From: Alphaproteobacteria bacterium
Lineage (GTDB): Bacteria; Pseudomonadota; Alphaproteobacteria; Caulobacterales; Maricaulaceae
Direction of reading: 5' to 3'
Assembly (NCBI GenBank): GCA_016124675.1
Contig: WGNG01000018.1
Location: forward strand, 1-44,774
DNA length: 44,774 nt
Shown here: positions 8,686 through 17,784 of the stretch, piece after piece
Numbering within the stretch: position 1 is the stretch's first letter
Layout of the letters: each line of letters opens with the position of its first letter
Notes under the pieces: model-generated
The model's database searches: none
Told to the model about the DNA's origin: nothing
The model's input: the letters and a program-made list of their open reading frames with translations, nothing else
Made by a program: the position numbers and the translations under genes

Positions 8686-10164
8686 ATGGCTGATGAACGC
8701 GCGAATCGCATCCCGAACGCACCGGCGGACCGCCCCCGCCGGCGCGACATCGCGCTGACGGCGTCGCTGGCGATTCTGGTGATGGCGGTGCTGACGCTTG
8801 CGGGCGAGATCGAGCCGGGTGTCTTCTTCGCCGGCTCGCTGGCGCTGGCGGGCCTGGCCGCCGTGTATTACCTGACCGCGCTGACCGCCGCCGAGCCCAG
8901 CCCGCGCCCGGCGGCCGCTGCGGCGTCGCGCCCTGCCGAGGCCGACGCGCCGGGGGTGATGCTGGAGCGCCTGCCGATACCGGTGCTGCTGATCGGGCCG
9001 GGCGGGCGCATCGAGCGCGCCAATCCGGCGGCGCGCGCCTTTCTGGGGCTGGGCGCAGAGGGCGGGCTTCTGTCCACCGCGCTGCGCCAGCCGCGCGTGC
9101 TGGAGGCGGTGAGCGCCGCCCTGCGCGGGGAGCGCGGCGCGGCGGTGGAGTATGCGACGCTGGCCCCGCTGGAGAGCCATGTGCGCGCCTTCATCGAGCC
9201 CATCGGCCTGAATGCGCCCGGTCCCATGCCGTTCCGCGCCATGCTGGTGCTGGCCGACGACACCTCGTCCAAGCGCGCCGAGCGGATGCGGGCCGATTTC
9301 CTGGCCAATGCCAGCCATGAGCTGCGCACGCCGCTCGCCTCGCTGTCGGGCTTTCTTGAAACGCTCCTGGGCCCCGCCCGCGACGATCCTGAAGCGCGCG
9401 AGCGCTTCCTGACGATCATGACGGAGCAGACCGAGCGCATGCGCCGGCTGATCGATGATCTGTTGTCGTTGAGCCGGGTGGAGATGAACGAGCACGTCGC
9501 GCCGACGGGGGTGGTCGAGCTCAATGCGCTGGTCACGGACGTGGTGGAGGTGCTGCGCCTGGCCGCTGACCGGCGCGGCATCACCATCGAGGTCACGCCG
9601 GCGCCCTCGCCCACGCCCGTGCGCGGCGATCATGACCAGCTTTATGAGGTGGTGGAGAATCTCGTCGAGAACGCCATCAAGTATTCGCCCGATGGCGCGG
9701 CGGTGACCGTCTGGGTGGAGCCGTCGCGCACTCGCGACGGCGCCGAGCACATGCCCGAGCGCATCACGCCGCAGTCGGGGCGGCTGACGCTCACCGCTCC
9801 GCCGCTTGATCCTGACGCGCGCTTTGCCGTGGTGCGTGTGCGCGACAGCGGGCCGGGGATCGAGCGGCGCTATCTGCCGCGCCTGTCGGAGCGGTTCTTC
9901 CGCGTGGACGGCCAGAAGAGCGGACCGGCCGCCGGGACAGGGCTGGGCCTCGCCATCGTCAAGCATATCGTCAGCCGCCATCGCGGCGGCTTTTCCGTCG
10001 AAAGCGCGCCGGGCGCGGGCACGGTGTTTTCGGCGTTCTTCGCGCTGGCGCCGGCGGCCCCGCTGGCGGCGGGCGGCGCCGAGGCCGAGCCGGTCAAGAC
10101 TTTCGCAGGCGCGTCAGCCGCCGAACCTGTGGGCAACAGGGCTGACGCTGTCACAAAAGTGTAG
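8686..10164 (+). CDS. phoR: Phosphate regulon sensor histidine kinase PhoR
   Basis: PhoR phosphorylates PhoB when phosphate is scarce and dephosphorylates it when phosphate is plentiful. The 492-residue protein has two membrane helices (about 22-40 and 46-65), a PAS-like segment (about 92-190), a HisKA domain with H211 in ANASHELRTPLASL, and an HATPase domain with N-box NLVENAIKYSP, G1 box DSGPGI and G2 box GTGLGLAIVKH. The start at 8686 was chosen because the sequence before it is unlike the family; no clear ribosome-binding site is visible and an ATG at 8671 is possible. The gene is divergent from the efflux operon. Its last codons overlap the Pho box of the pst genes. The rest of the phosphate genes follow on the same strand. 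Confidence 0.93.
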   Translation: MADERANRIPNAPADRPRRRDIALTASLAILVMAVLTLAGEIEPGVFFAGSLALAGLAAVYYLTALTAAEPSPRPAAAAASRPAEADAPGVMLERLPIPVLLIGPGGRIERANPAARAFLGLGAEGGLLSTALRQPRVLEAVSAALRGERGAAVEYATLAPLESHVRAFIEPIGLNAPGPMPFRAMLVLADDTSSKRAERMRADFLANASHELRTPLASLSGFLETLLGPARDDPEARERFLTIMTEQTERMRRLIDDLLSLSRVEMNEHVAPTGVVELNALVTDVVEVLRLAADRRGITIEVTPAPSPTPVRGDHDQLYEVVENLVENAIKYSPDGAAVTVWVEPSRTRDGAEHMPERITPQSGRLTLTAPPLDPDARFAVVRVRDSGPGIERRYLPRLSERFFRVDGQKSGPAAGTGLGLAIVKHIVSRHRGGFSVESAPGAGTVFSAFFALAPAAPLAAGGAEAEPVKTFAGASAAEPVGNRADAVTKV

Positions 10165-10179
10165 GGCAAGTGTCATAAT
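10148..10179 (+). promoter_or_regulatory. Pho box and -10 element for the pst-phoU-phoB genes
   Basis: PhoB binds direct 7-bp repeats spaced 11 bp apart, consensus CTGTCAY. Here CTGTCAC (10148-10154), GTGTAGG (10159-10165) and GTGTCAT (10170-10176) fall exactly on that 11-bp period. CATAAT (10174-10179), one base from the -10 consensus, lies 8 bp after the first two repeats. The first repeat and half of the second are phoR coding sequence, and the TAG stop of phoR (10162-10164) is inside the second. The leader to pstC is about 95 nt. Confidence 0.75.
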
Positions 10180-10278
10180 CAGGTGACCGACCCCGCGCAT
10201 GGTCCGGCGCTCATTGCGGCGAAGGCGCGTCCGCTGCGGTGGCCGTGACGGCTTGAGGCAGACGCGCCTGGAACGCAC

Positions 10279-11970
10279 ATGCAGATATCGGTCATCGTGG
10301 CGTTGACGCTTCTGGTGCTGACGGCGTTCGGCTTCCTGATCGGACGGCGCCGGGCGCTCGCAGCGCGTGGCGCATCGGGCGGGCGCCTGCATTCCCTGCC
10401 CAATTATTACGGGTATTACATCGCGCTGTGGACCGGCGGTCCCGCGCTGATCGTGCTGGCGCTGTATGGCGCCATGGGCGCCGGGCTGGTGAACACGCTG
10501 GCGATGACGCAGCTTGAGCGCGAGGCCGCCCCGCTGATCGCCGAGTTTGAGCGCCAGCTGGACAATGATGCGGCCTACCGCGCGCTGCTGGCGCAGGCCG
10601 CCGACGCGGAATTGGACGCCATGGAGGCGCGCGAGGCGATCGCCCTTGCGCGCGATGCCGGGCTCGACCCCCAGGACTTCCAGAGCGAGCTTGCGCGCCA
10701 GACGACGCGCCTGACGGAGACCGGCGCGCAGCTGGACGCACGGCGCGGCGAGATCGTGCGCGACGTGGCGGCCCGGGCGCCGTCCACCGATGCGGGCATC
10801 CGTGCGCGCGCCGGATTTGAGTACTGGATCAGCCCCAATGAACGGCGCGAGCTGTTCCTGGCCGACGCCCGCGCCATTGCCTTCGGCGCAGGTCTCGCCA
10901 GCCGCAACACGCCCGAGCTGCGCGCCGCCGCCCTGGCGATGCGCCCCGTGGAGGATGTGTTCAGATACTCGGCCGCCGGTCTGGCGCTGGCGCTGGCGGT
11001 GGGCGGGCTCGCCTGGGCCCGTTCGCGGGTGAGGGGGGCCTTCCGGGCGCGCAACCGGGTGGAAGCGGTGATCAGCGGGCTGCTCATGCTGGCTTCGGTG
11101 ATCGCCATTCTGACGACGCTGGGGATCGTGTTCTCGCTCCTGTTTGAGTCGCTGCGCTTCTTTGCGGCGATCGACTGGCGGCTTCACGAGTTTCTGCTTG
11201 GCCTGCAATGGAGCCCGCAGATCGCCATCCGCGCCGACCAGATCGGCCAGTCGGGCGCGTTCGGCGCCGTGCCGCTGTTCGCCGGAACCGCGCTGATCAC
11301 GCTGATCGCCATGCTGGTGGCCGTGCCGGTGGGGCTGTTCTCGGCGATCTACATGTCCGAATACGCCACGCCGCGGGTGCGGGCAGTGGCCAAGCCCGTC
11401 CTGGAAGTGCTCGCAGGCGTGCCCACCGTGGTCTACGGCTTCTTTGCGCTTTTGACCGTCGGACCGTTCCTGCGCGATGCCGCCCTGTTTCTGGGATATG
11501 AGGACGCGGTCACCCAGAGCGCGCTGTCGGCGGGCCTGGTCATGGGCGTGATGATCATCCCGTTCATTTCATCCCTGTCGGACGACGTGATCAACGCCGT
11601 GCCCCAAACCCTGCGCGACGGCGCCTACGCCATGGGGGCGACCAAGTCCGAAGCGATCCGCCACGTGGTGCTGCCGGCCGCCCTGCCCGGCGTGGTGGGC
11701 GCGATCCTTCTGGGCATGTCGCGCGCCATCGGCGAGACGATGATCGTGGTCATGGCCGCCGGTCAGGGCGCCAATCTCACCGCCAATCCGCTGGAATCGG
11801 TGACTACGATCACCGTGCAGATCGTCACGCTGCTCACCGGCGACCAGGAGTTTGACAGCTCCAAGACGCTCGCTGCGTTCGCGCTGGGCCTGGTGCTCTT
11901 CACCCTGACGCTGATGCTCAACATCATCGCGCTGCGCGTGGTGCAACGCTTCCGTGAACGCTATGAATAG
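10279..11970 (+). CDS. pstC: Phosphate ABC transporter permease PstC (long form)
   Basis: PstC and PstA form the membrane channel of the high-affinity phosphate importer. At 563 residues it is nearly twice the E. coli protein. Two membrane helices open the protein (about 3-22 and 50-70). A soluble, coil-rich segment of about 150 residues follows, then further helices and the binding-protein-dependent transport domain with the EAA-type loop (AYAMGATKSEAIRHVVLPAALPG). The start ATG at 10279 has no strong ribosome-binding site. The gene overlaps pstA by 8 bp. The extra N-terminal part is also known from other alphaproteobacterial PstC proteins; its role is not established. Confidence 0.92.
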   Translation: MQISVIVALTLLVLTAFGFLIGRRRALAARGASGGRLHSLPNYYGYYIALWTGGPALIVLALYGAMGAGLVNTLAMTQLEREAAPLIAEFERQLDNDAAYRALLAQAADAELDAMEAREAIALARDAGLDPQDFQSELARQTTRLTETGAQLDARRGEIVRDVAARAPSTDAGIRARAGFEYWISPNERRELFLADARAIAFGAGLASRNTPELRAAALAMRPVEDVFRYSAAGLALALAVGGLAWARSRVRGAFRARNRVEAVISGLLMLASVIAILTTLGIVFSLLFESLRFFAAIDWRLHEFLLGLQWSPQIAIRADQIGQSGAFGAVPLFAGTALITLIAMLVAVPVGLFSAIYMSEYATPRVRAVAKPVLEVLAGVPTVVYGFFALLTVGPFLRDAALFLGYEDAVTQSALSAGLVMGVMIIPFISSLSDDVINAVPQTLRDGAYAMGATKSEAIRHVVLPAALPGVVGAILLGMSRAIGETMIVVMAAGQGANLTANPLESVTTITVQIVTLLTGDQEFDSSKTLAAFALGLVLFTLTLMLNIIALRVVQRFRERYE

Positions 11971-13702
11971 ACCCGCCTCCATCCGCTCGGCCGTCGAGGC
12001 GCGCCTGGCGCGCCGGCACAGGTCCGAACAGCGCTTCCGCTTCTTCGGGGTGGCGGCGATCTCGCTGGCTGTGGCCTTCCTGGCCCTGCTGGTCGGCTCG
12101 ATCATCATCCAGTCCATTCCCGCACTCACCACCTGGCGCGTGACGCTGGACGTGGAGCTGGAGCGCAGCCTGATCGATCCGCGCGGCGACATGAGCGAGG
12201 CCTCGCTGCGCCGTGGCGGTTACAGCGCGGCGATCCAGACGGCGCTGCGCCGCCAGTTCCCGGACATGGAGACGCGCGAGGAGCTGCGCGACCTGTTCGG
12301 CCTGTACAGCGCGGTGAACGCGGCGCGCCTGCTCAACCAGGTGGTGGAGAACCCGTCCCTGGTGGGTCAGACGGTGAGCTTCACCTTCCCCATCGACGAT
12401 GCGGCGAACCTGTATCTGCAGGGCGCGACGGTGCGCGAATCCACCGCGCCCGGCCCGGCGCCGTTGCTGGTCACGCCCGGCGAGGATGAGACCGTCACCC
12501 TGGCGGCGGACATCGCGGTCTTCGACGCCTTTATGGATGAGGCGCGCGCCGTGGCGCGGGCGCGGGTGCGCGAGCTGGAGCAGCGCGCCAGCCGCGCCGA
12601 GGCGGCTCTGTCCGAAGCGATCGATCGCGACATCCGGGCGGTGTACGAATCCGAGGCGCGCCGCGCGCGCACCGCCGCCGGGCAGTTGCTGGAGCGGCTG
12701 GATGAGGGCGCGGCCCTGGTCCTTGACGCGCAAACGCCGAGCCTCCTCATCAAGGCGGGCGGCGCGGTGATCCGCGTTACCGAGATCAGCGCCGACCGGG
12801 CGCAGGCCGCGGGCGAGATCGTGATCAGCGGCGATGCGCCCGGCGGGCTGATGGCCGACTGGACGCTGTGGACCCTCGAAACGCCGCAGGCGGGCCGGCG
12901 GGTGAGCGACCGGCAGATCATCCTGACCGACGCCTTGCGTGAGCGCGGCCTTGCCCAGAGCGGTTTCAACACCGAGCTGTTCACCTATGCCGACAGCCGC
13001 GAGCCGGAAATCGCCGGCGTGCTGGGCGCGCTGATCGGCTCGGTGCTGACCATGTTCGTCACCATGCTGCTGGCGGTGCCCATCGGCGTGGGCGCGGCGA
13101 TCTATCTGGAAGAATTTGCGCCGAAGAACCGCATCACCGATTTTATCGAGGTGAACATCAACAACCTCGCCGCCGTGCCGTCCATCGTGTTCGGCCTTCT
13201 GGGCCTGGCGGTCTTCATCAACACGTTCGGCATGCCGCGCTCGGCGCCGATCGTGGGCGGGGTGGTGCTGGCGCTGATGACCCTGCCCACGGTGATCATC
13301 TCCTCGCGCGCGGCGCTGAAAGCCGTGCCGCCCTCGATCCGCGAGGCGGCGCTGGGCGTGGGCGCGTCCAAGACGCAGGCGGTGTTCCACCACGTGCTGC
13401 CACTGGCGGCGCCGGGCATATTGACCGGATCAATCATTGGCCTGGCGCAGGCGCTGGGCGAGACCGCGCCGCTGTTGATGATCGGCATGGTGGCGTTCAT
13501 CGCCGACGCCCCGACGCTGGGCCTGTCAGGCTTCACCGAGCCGTCCACGGTTATGCCGGTGCAGATTTTCCTCTGGTCGTCGGCGGCCGAGCGCGCGTTC
13601 GAGGCGCGCACGGCTGCGGCGATCCTGGTCCTGCTCATCCTGATGATGAGTCTCAATGCGGTCGCGATCTATCTGCGCCGCCGGTTCGAACGCAGGTGGT
13701 AG
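11963..13702 (+). CDS. pstA: Phosphate ABC transporter permease PstA (long form)
   Basis: This partner of PstC has 579 residues, about twice the E. coli length. After one membrane helix (about 25-50) comes a region of some 290 residues likely to face the periplasm, including a charged coiled coil rich in Arg/Glu/Ala. It is of the kind annotated as DUF3333 in alphaproteobacterial PstA. The permease domain follows, with helices from about residue 345 and the loop [20 protein letters not shown]. The ATG at 11963 overlaps the pstC stop by 8 bp; a GTG at 11954 is an alternative. pstB begins just before its end, so the three transporter genes are translationally linked. Confidence 0.92.
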   Translation: MNRPASIRSAVEARLARRHRSEQRFRFFGVAAISLAVAFLALLVGSIIIQSIPALTTWRVTLDVELERSLIDPRGDMSEASLRRGGYSAAIQTALRRQFPDMETREELRDLFGLYSAVNAARLLNQVVENPSLVGQTVSFTFPIDDAANLYLQGATVRESTAPGPAPLLVTPGEDETVTLAADIAVFDAFMDEARAVARARVRELEQRASRAEAALSEAIDRDIRAVYESEARRARTAAGQLLERLDEGAALVLDAQTPSLLIKAGGAVIRVTEISADRAQAAGEIVISGDAPGGLMADWTLWTLETPQAGRRVSDRQIILTDALRERGLAQSGFNTELFTYADSREPEIAGVLGALIGSVLTMFVTMLLAVPIGVGAAIYLEEFAPKNRITDFIEVNINNLAAVPSIVFGLLGLAVFINTFGMPRSAPIVGGVVLALMTLPTVIISSRAALKAVPPSIREAALGVGASKTQAVFHHVLPLAAPGILTGSIIGLAQALGETAPLLMIGMVAFIADAPTLGLSGFTEPSTVMPVQIFLWSSAAERAFEARTAAAILVLLILMMSLNAVAIYLRRRFERRW

Positions 13703-13704
13703 CC

Positions 13705-14520
13705 ATGGCTCACGACACCCATCCCGCTCCGTCCACCGTATACCATCCCGCCCCGCCGGGCATGGACACAAAGATCGCCGCGCGTGATCTGACGGTGCGC
13801 TATGGCGGCGCGCTGGCTCTGGACCGGGTGCATATCGACATGCCCGGCCGGGCGGTGACGGCGTGCATCGGCCCGTCGGGCTGCGGCAAGTCCACCTTCC
13901 TGCGCTGCATCAACCGGATGAACGACACCATCGACACGGCGCGCGTGACCGGCTCCATCAGGATTGACGGAGAGGAGGTCAATGACCGCTCCATCGATCC
14001 GGTGCTGCTGCGCGCGCGGGTGGGCATGGTGTTCCAGAAGCCCAACCCGTTTCCCAAATCCATCTATGAGAACGTGGCCTACGGGCCGCGCATCCATGGG
14101 CTGGCCGCCGGCAAGGACGAGCTGGACGCCATCGTGGAGACCAGCCTGACCAAGGCGGGGCTGTGGAAGGAAGTCGCCGACCGCCTGCACCAGCCGGGCA
14201 CGTCGCTGTCGGGCGGCCAGCAGCAGCGCCTGGTGATCGCGCGCGCCATCGCGGTGAACCCGGAAGTGATCCTGATGGACGAGCCGTGCTCGGCGCTCGA
14301 CCCCATCGCCACGGCGCGCATCGAGGAGCTCATTGACGAGCTGCGCGAGAACTATGCGCTGATCATCGTCACCCACTCGATGGCGCAGGCGGCCCGGGTG
14401 TCGCAGATGACCGCCTTCTTCCACCTCGGCGCGCTCGTCGAGTACGGGCCGACCGAGGAGATTTTCACCAATCCGCGCGATCAGCGCACCCAGGACTACA
14501 TCACCGGACGGTTTGGCTAG
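13705..14520 (+). CDS. pstB: Phosphate ABC transporter ATP-binding protein PstB
   Basis: This is the ATPase that drives phosphate import (271 residues). Walker [10 protein letters not shown] is at 56-64, the Q-loop is [15 protein letters not shown], the signature LSGGQQQR is at 168-175, Walker B VILMDEP is at 188-194 and the H-loop is IIVTHS. These match PstB closely, including the characteristic [14 protein letters not shown] stretch. The ATG at 13705 is favoured over a GTG at 13696 because AGGTGG sits 5 nt before it. The gap to pstA is 2 bp. Together with PhoU, PstB also passes the phosphate signal to PhoR. Confidence 0.96.
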   Translation: MAHDTHPAPSTVYHPAPPGMDTKIAARDLTVRYGGALALDRVHIDMPGRAVTACIGPSGCGKSTFLRCINRMNDTIDTARVTGSIRIDGEEVNDRSIDPVLLRARVGMVFQKPNPFPKSIYENVAYGPRIHGLAAGKDELDAIVETSLTKAGLWKEVADRLHQPGTSLSGGQQQRLVIARAIAVNPEVILMDEPCSALDPIATARIEELIDELRENYALIIVTHSMAQAARVSQMTAFFHLGALVEYGPTEEIFTNPRDQRTQDYITGRFG

Positions 14521-14576
14521 GCCATGCACATCCCGCCGGGACAAAAAACAGAAGCGGCCATGGAAAGGCGCGTCGA

Positions 14577-15287
14577 ATGACCAACCAGGTCAAGGCCCCG
14601 CATATCGTCAAGGCGTTTTCCGAAGAGCTTGAACAGCTCTCTGCCGATGTCGCCGCCATGGGCGGCCTGGCCGAGAGCCTCGTCTCGGACGCGCTGGAAG
14701 CCGCCGCCACCCGCGACGGGGATCTGGCCGCTGACGTGGTGGCGCGCGACGTTCAGGTCGACGCCATGCAGCGTGATATCGAGAAGAAGATCATCCGGCT
14801 TCTCGCCCTTCGCCATCCCATCGCGCAGGATCTGCGCGTGTGCATCGCGGCGCTGAAGATCGTGTCCGATCTTGAACGCGTCGGGGATCTGGCCAAGTCG
14901 ATCGCCCGGCGGGTGCCGACCCTGAATGACAGCGACCCCACCGCCTTCGCCGCGTCCGTCGACCGGATGGGCAAGCTGGTGCTGAGCCACATGCATGAAG
15001 TGCTCGACGCTTACGCCACCGGACAGGCGGCGCGCGCGGTCGCGGTGTGGGAGCGCGATGACGATGTGGACGAGCACTATAACGCGCTGTTCCGCGAGCT
15101 GTTGCGGGCGATGCGCGATGATCCCTCCATGATCGGGCCGGGTGCGCACCTTCTGTTCATCGCCAAGAATCTCGAACGCATCGGCGACCATGCCACCAAT
15201 ATCGCCGAGGTGATCCATTATCTCGTGACCGGCCGCGAACTGGCGCCGGAGCGCCCGCGCGCCCCGCGTCCCGAGATGCATCGTTAA
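14577..15287 (+). CDS. phoU: Phosphate signalling regulator PhoU
   Basis: PhoU is a cytoplasmic negative regulator that links the Pst transporter to PhoR. The 236-residue protein consists of two homologous three-helix bundles. The metal-binding helix motifs are visible as LRVCIAALKIVSDLERVGDLAK in the first half and LLFIAKNLERIGDHATNIAE in the second. GGAAAGG lies 8 nt before the ATG. A 56-bp gap separates it from pstB, and phoB follows after 12 bp, so the run pstC to phoB is very likely one transcript. Confidence 0.95.
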   Translation: MTNQVKAPHIVKAFSEELEQLSADVAAMGGLAESLVSDALEAAATRDGDLAADVVARDVQVDAMQRDIEKKIIRLLALRHPIAQDLRVCIAALKIVSDLERVGDLAKSIARRVPTLNDSDPTAFAASVDRMGKLVLSHMHEVLDAYATGQAARAVAVWERDDDVDEHYNALFRELLRAMRDDPSMIGPGAHLLFIAKNLERIGDHATNIAEVIHYLVTGRELAPERPRAPRPEMHR

Positions 15288-15299
15288 GGGGAGGCCCTC

Positions 15300-15989
15300 A
15301 TGCAGCCGCATATTCTGGTCGTCGAGGACGAGGACGCCTTGTCCGAACTCCTGCAGTACAATCTGAAGAAGGAGGGCTTCCGGGTCTCGGTCGCGGCCGA
15401 TGGCGAAGAAGCGCTGATGCTGGTGGAAGAGCGCCAGCCCGATGTCGTGATCCTGGACTGGATGCTGCCGAAAATCTCCGGCATCGAGGTGTGCCGGCGC
15501 CTGCGCGGGCGCCAGGAGAGCCGCAATCTGCCGATCATCATGCTCACGGCGCGCGGCGAGGAGACCGACCGGATCCGCGGCTTGGACACCGGCGCCGACG
15601 ATTACATCGTCAAGCCCTTCCTGATGAAGGAGCTGTTTGCCCGCGTGCGCGCGGTGCTGCGCCGCATCCGCCCGGGTCTGGCCGAGGACACGGTGCAGGC
15701 GGGCGACATCACCATGGACCGCGTCGCCCACAAGGTGCTGCGCGGCGGGCAGGACATCCATCTGGGACCCACCGAATTCCGCCTGCTGGATTATTTCATG
15801 CAGCATCCTGGCCGGGTGTTCTCCCGCGAGCAGCTGCTCGACGCGGTCTGGGGCTCTGATGTCTATGTCGAGACACGCACCGTGGACGTGCATATCGGCC
15901 GGCTGCGCAAGGCGCTCAACAAGGTGGGCGGAACCGATCCGATCCGCACGGTGCGCTCGGCCGGTTACGCGCTCAATCCCGAGGGCTGA
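15300..15989 (+). CDS. phoB: Phosphate response regulator PhoB
   Basis: PhoB is the DNA-binding response regulator of the phosphate regulon (229 residues). The receiver domain has the acidic pocket E9-D10-E11, the phosphorylation site D53 (ILDWMLPK) and K105 (DYIVKPF). The C-terminal OmpR-type winged helix includes HLGPTEFRLLDYFMQHPGRV and the recognition region ETRTVDVHIGRLRKAL. GGGGAGG precedes the ATG at a 5-nt gap. It is the last gene of the cluster, and the Pho box at 10148-10176 suggests that PhoB activates its own operon. Confidence 0.95.
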   Translation: MQPHILVVEDEDALSELLQYNLKKEGFRVSVAADGEEALMLVEERQPDVVILDWMLPKISGIEVCRRLRGRQESRNLPIIMLTARGEETDRIRGLDTGADDYIVKPFLMKELFARVRAVLRRIRPGLAEDTVQAGDITMDRVAHKVLRGGQDIHLGPTEFRLLDYFMQHPGRVFSREQLLDAVWGSDVYVETRTVDVHIGRLRKALNKVGGTDPIRTVRSAGYALNPEG

Positions 15990-16060
15990 CACGGCGCGCG
16001 CGCGGTGTTAGGCGGTGAGCCGCCGGGCCGTATGTGGCCCGCTTGCCGGGGGATGGGTTG

Positions 16061-16768
16061 ATGAGCGCGCACCAGTCAGACCTGTCACGGCGCTGGGTGG
16101 CGGTCGTGCCGGCGCGTGCGCTGAGAGCCGGCGTCATGGACGGGCGGATCGTTGCGGGCCAGCCAGTGGTGCTCTGGCGCGACGCGGCGGGAACCGCCTG
16201 CGCCGTGCGCGACATGTGCCCGCATCGCGGCGTGCCCTTCTCCGCCGGGCGCCTGGTTGAAGGCGGGCGCGAGCTGGAATGTCCCTATCATGGATGGCGG
16301 TTTGGCGCGGACGGGCGCTGCAAGGCGATTCCATCCATGGTGGACGGGCAGGAGGCCGATATCGATCGCATCCGGGTGCGCCGCTATCCGCTGGCCGAGC
16401 GTCAGGGGGTGATCTGGATTTGGCTGCCCGAGGGACCCGCCGACGCCCCGGTTCTGCCCGACGCGCCCGAGCCTGAGGCCGGCCCGCCCATGATCGGCGC
16501 CGCGCCTGACGGCGCGCCGCAATTGGCCTGGACCGATGTGCAGCCCGCCCCGGCGGGCGCAGCTGAGCCCATGCTGGCGCAGGGCATGATCCGGCTAGGG
16601 CTGTGGGAATTTGCCTATCTGGTCGCCGACGCGCCCGCGCAGCCGGGCTGCGTGACGCGCCTGCGCGCGCTGTGGCGGCGATCCGGGCCGGCGGCGGCCG
16701 GGCTGGCGCTGATGGGGCGGCCGGCGCTCGCCGCGCGCCTGGATGCGGCCATCGAGGCCGGCGCCTAG
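16061..16768 (+). CDS. Short Rieske [2Fe-2S] protein
   Basis: The 235-residue product has a complete Rieske cluster-binding pair: C53-P-H55 (DMCPHRG) and C74-P-Y-H77 (CPYHGWRF). This is the pattern of the N-terminal domain of ring-hydroxylating oxygenase large subunits. Those enzymes are usually 350-450 residues long with a C-terminal mononuclear iron domain (two His and an Asp). Here only about 120 residues of Pro/Ala/Arg-rich sequence follow and no such site is evident. It may be an electron carrier, or a shortened oxygenase that has lost catalysis. The ATG at 16061 has GGGGGATGGG upstream; a GTG at 16034 is in frame. Its end faces the patatin gene across 7 bp. Confidence 0.75.
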   Translation: MSAHQSDLSRRWVAVVPARALRAGVMDGRIVAGQPVVLWRDAAGTACAVRDMCPHRGVPFSAGRLVEGGRELECPYHGWRFGADGRCKAIPSMVDGQEADIDRIRVRRYPLAERQGVIWIWLPEGPADAPVLPDAPEPEAGPPMIGAAPDGAPQLAWTDVQPAPAGAAEPMLAQGMIRLGLWEFAYLVADAPAQPGCVTRLRALWRRSGPAAAGLALMGRPALAARLDAAIEAGA

Positions 16769-16775
16769 AGGGGTT

Positions 16776-17780
16776 TCAGGGTCCCGACTGGAGAAACCCG
16801 GCCTTGAGGTCGATGCTGGAGCGCACGCCCACGGCGTCGGCATGGGTGTCGAGCCAGGCCTGCGCCGTCTCGCGCCCCAGATCGCGCAGGCGCGTCAGGA
16901 AGGGCCAGCTGGTGTCGTATTTGGTGGAGGCGGGCCAGGCGCCCAGCGCCTCATCGGCCTTGATCGAGTGTACATTCAGGGTGCGCAGGCGCTCGCGCCG
17001 CGGCCCGGTCACCGCGCCCGAGCCCAGCAGCTCCTGGACAAAGGCGATGGCGCGCAGCTCGGCCAGGAGGCTGGCGTTGAAGGTGATCTCGTTCACCCGG
17101 TCCATGATGTCTTCGGCCGAACGCGGCGTGCCTGGCCGGTGCAGCGGATTGATATGCACGATGAGGAGATCGCCGGGCGTGTCCGCGTAGAACAGCGGCC
17201 ACAGGGCCGGATTGCCCGTGAAACCGCCATCCCAGTAGGGCGCGCCGTCAATCTCCACGGCATGATGCAGGAAGGGCAGGGCGGCCGAGGCGCGCAAGGC
17301 GTCCAGCGTGATGTCCCCGCCTGAAAAGACCCTCGCCCGGCCGGTGGTGACACAGGTCGCGCACAGGAACAGCTTGAGATCGGGGCACGCGCGCACCGCC
17401 TCGAAATCGATCTGGCGCTCCAGAATGGTGCGCAGGGGATCGTAGCCGAACGGGTTGCGGTCATAGGGGCTGGTGAGCCGGGTGAAGGCGTCGATCCAGG
17501 GAAAGAGCCGGCCCCAGCCGGGCGCGCGCATCGGCGCGCCGGCGCGGCTGACCGCGCTCCAGAACGCTTCGAGGGCCTCGCGCGCCCCGTTCGCGCCGTC
17601 CCGGGTGCGGCCCATGGCCATGGCGCAGGCATTCATTGCGCCGGCGCTGGTGGCGGAGATGGCGCGCGGTTCGATCCGGCCGTCTTCCAGCAGGCGGTCC
17701 AGAACCCCCCAGGTGAACGCCCCATGCGCGCCGCCGCCCTGAAGGGCCAGCGAGACGGAACGGGGGCTCGGCCGGGTCAT
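16776..17780 (-). CDS. Patatin-like phospholipase/esterase
   Basis: This 334-residue alpha/beta hydrolase of the patatin family uses a Ser-Asp dyad to hydrolyse acyl esters. The oxyanion motif GGGAHG is at 15-20. The nucleophile S45 lies in ATSAG, a variant of the usual G-x-S-x-G with Ala in the first position. The Asp is D184 in DGGFTGN. The start at 17780 is preceded by the stop of the dehydrogenase gene at a 4-bp gap, so the two genes are probably one operon. The pairing with 3-hydroxybutyrate dehydrogenase suggests a role in polyhydroxybutyrate or lipid breakdown, but that is inference; a phospholipase A role is equally possible. Confidence 0.88.
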   Translation of the reverse strand: MTRPSPRSVSLALQGGGAHGAFTWGVLDRLLEDGRIEPRAISATSAGAMNACAMAMGRTRDGANGAREALEAFWSAVSRAGAPMRAPGWGRLFPWIDAFTRLTSPYDRNPFGYDPLRTILERQIDFEAVRACPDLKLFLCATCVTTGRARVFSGGDITLDALRASAALPFLHHAVEIDGAPYWDGGFTGNPALWPLFYADTPGDLLIVHINPLHRPGTPRSAEDIMDRVNEITFNASLLAELRAIAFVQELLGSGAVTGPRRERLRTLNVHSIKADEALGAWPASTKYDTSWPFLTRLRDLGRETAQAWLDTHADAVGVRSSIDLKAGFLQSGP

Positions 17781-17784
17781 GACT

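Noticed and set aside
11924-13393. A 489-codon minus-strand frame opposite pstA
   Set aside because: Antisense shadow with repetitive His/Gln/Arg/Asp composition; pstA on the plus strand is certain from context and motifs.
15990-16060. GGCGG-TGAG-CCGCC hairpin after phoB as a terminator
   Set aside because: The stem is only 5 bp and there is no T tract; it is not distinguishable from chance in this base composition.
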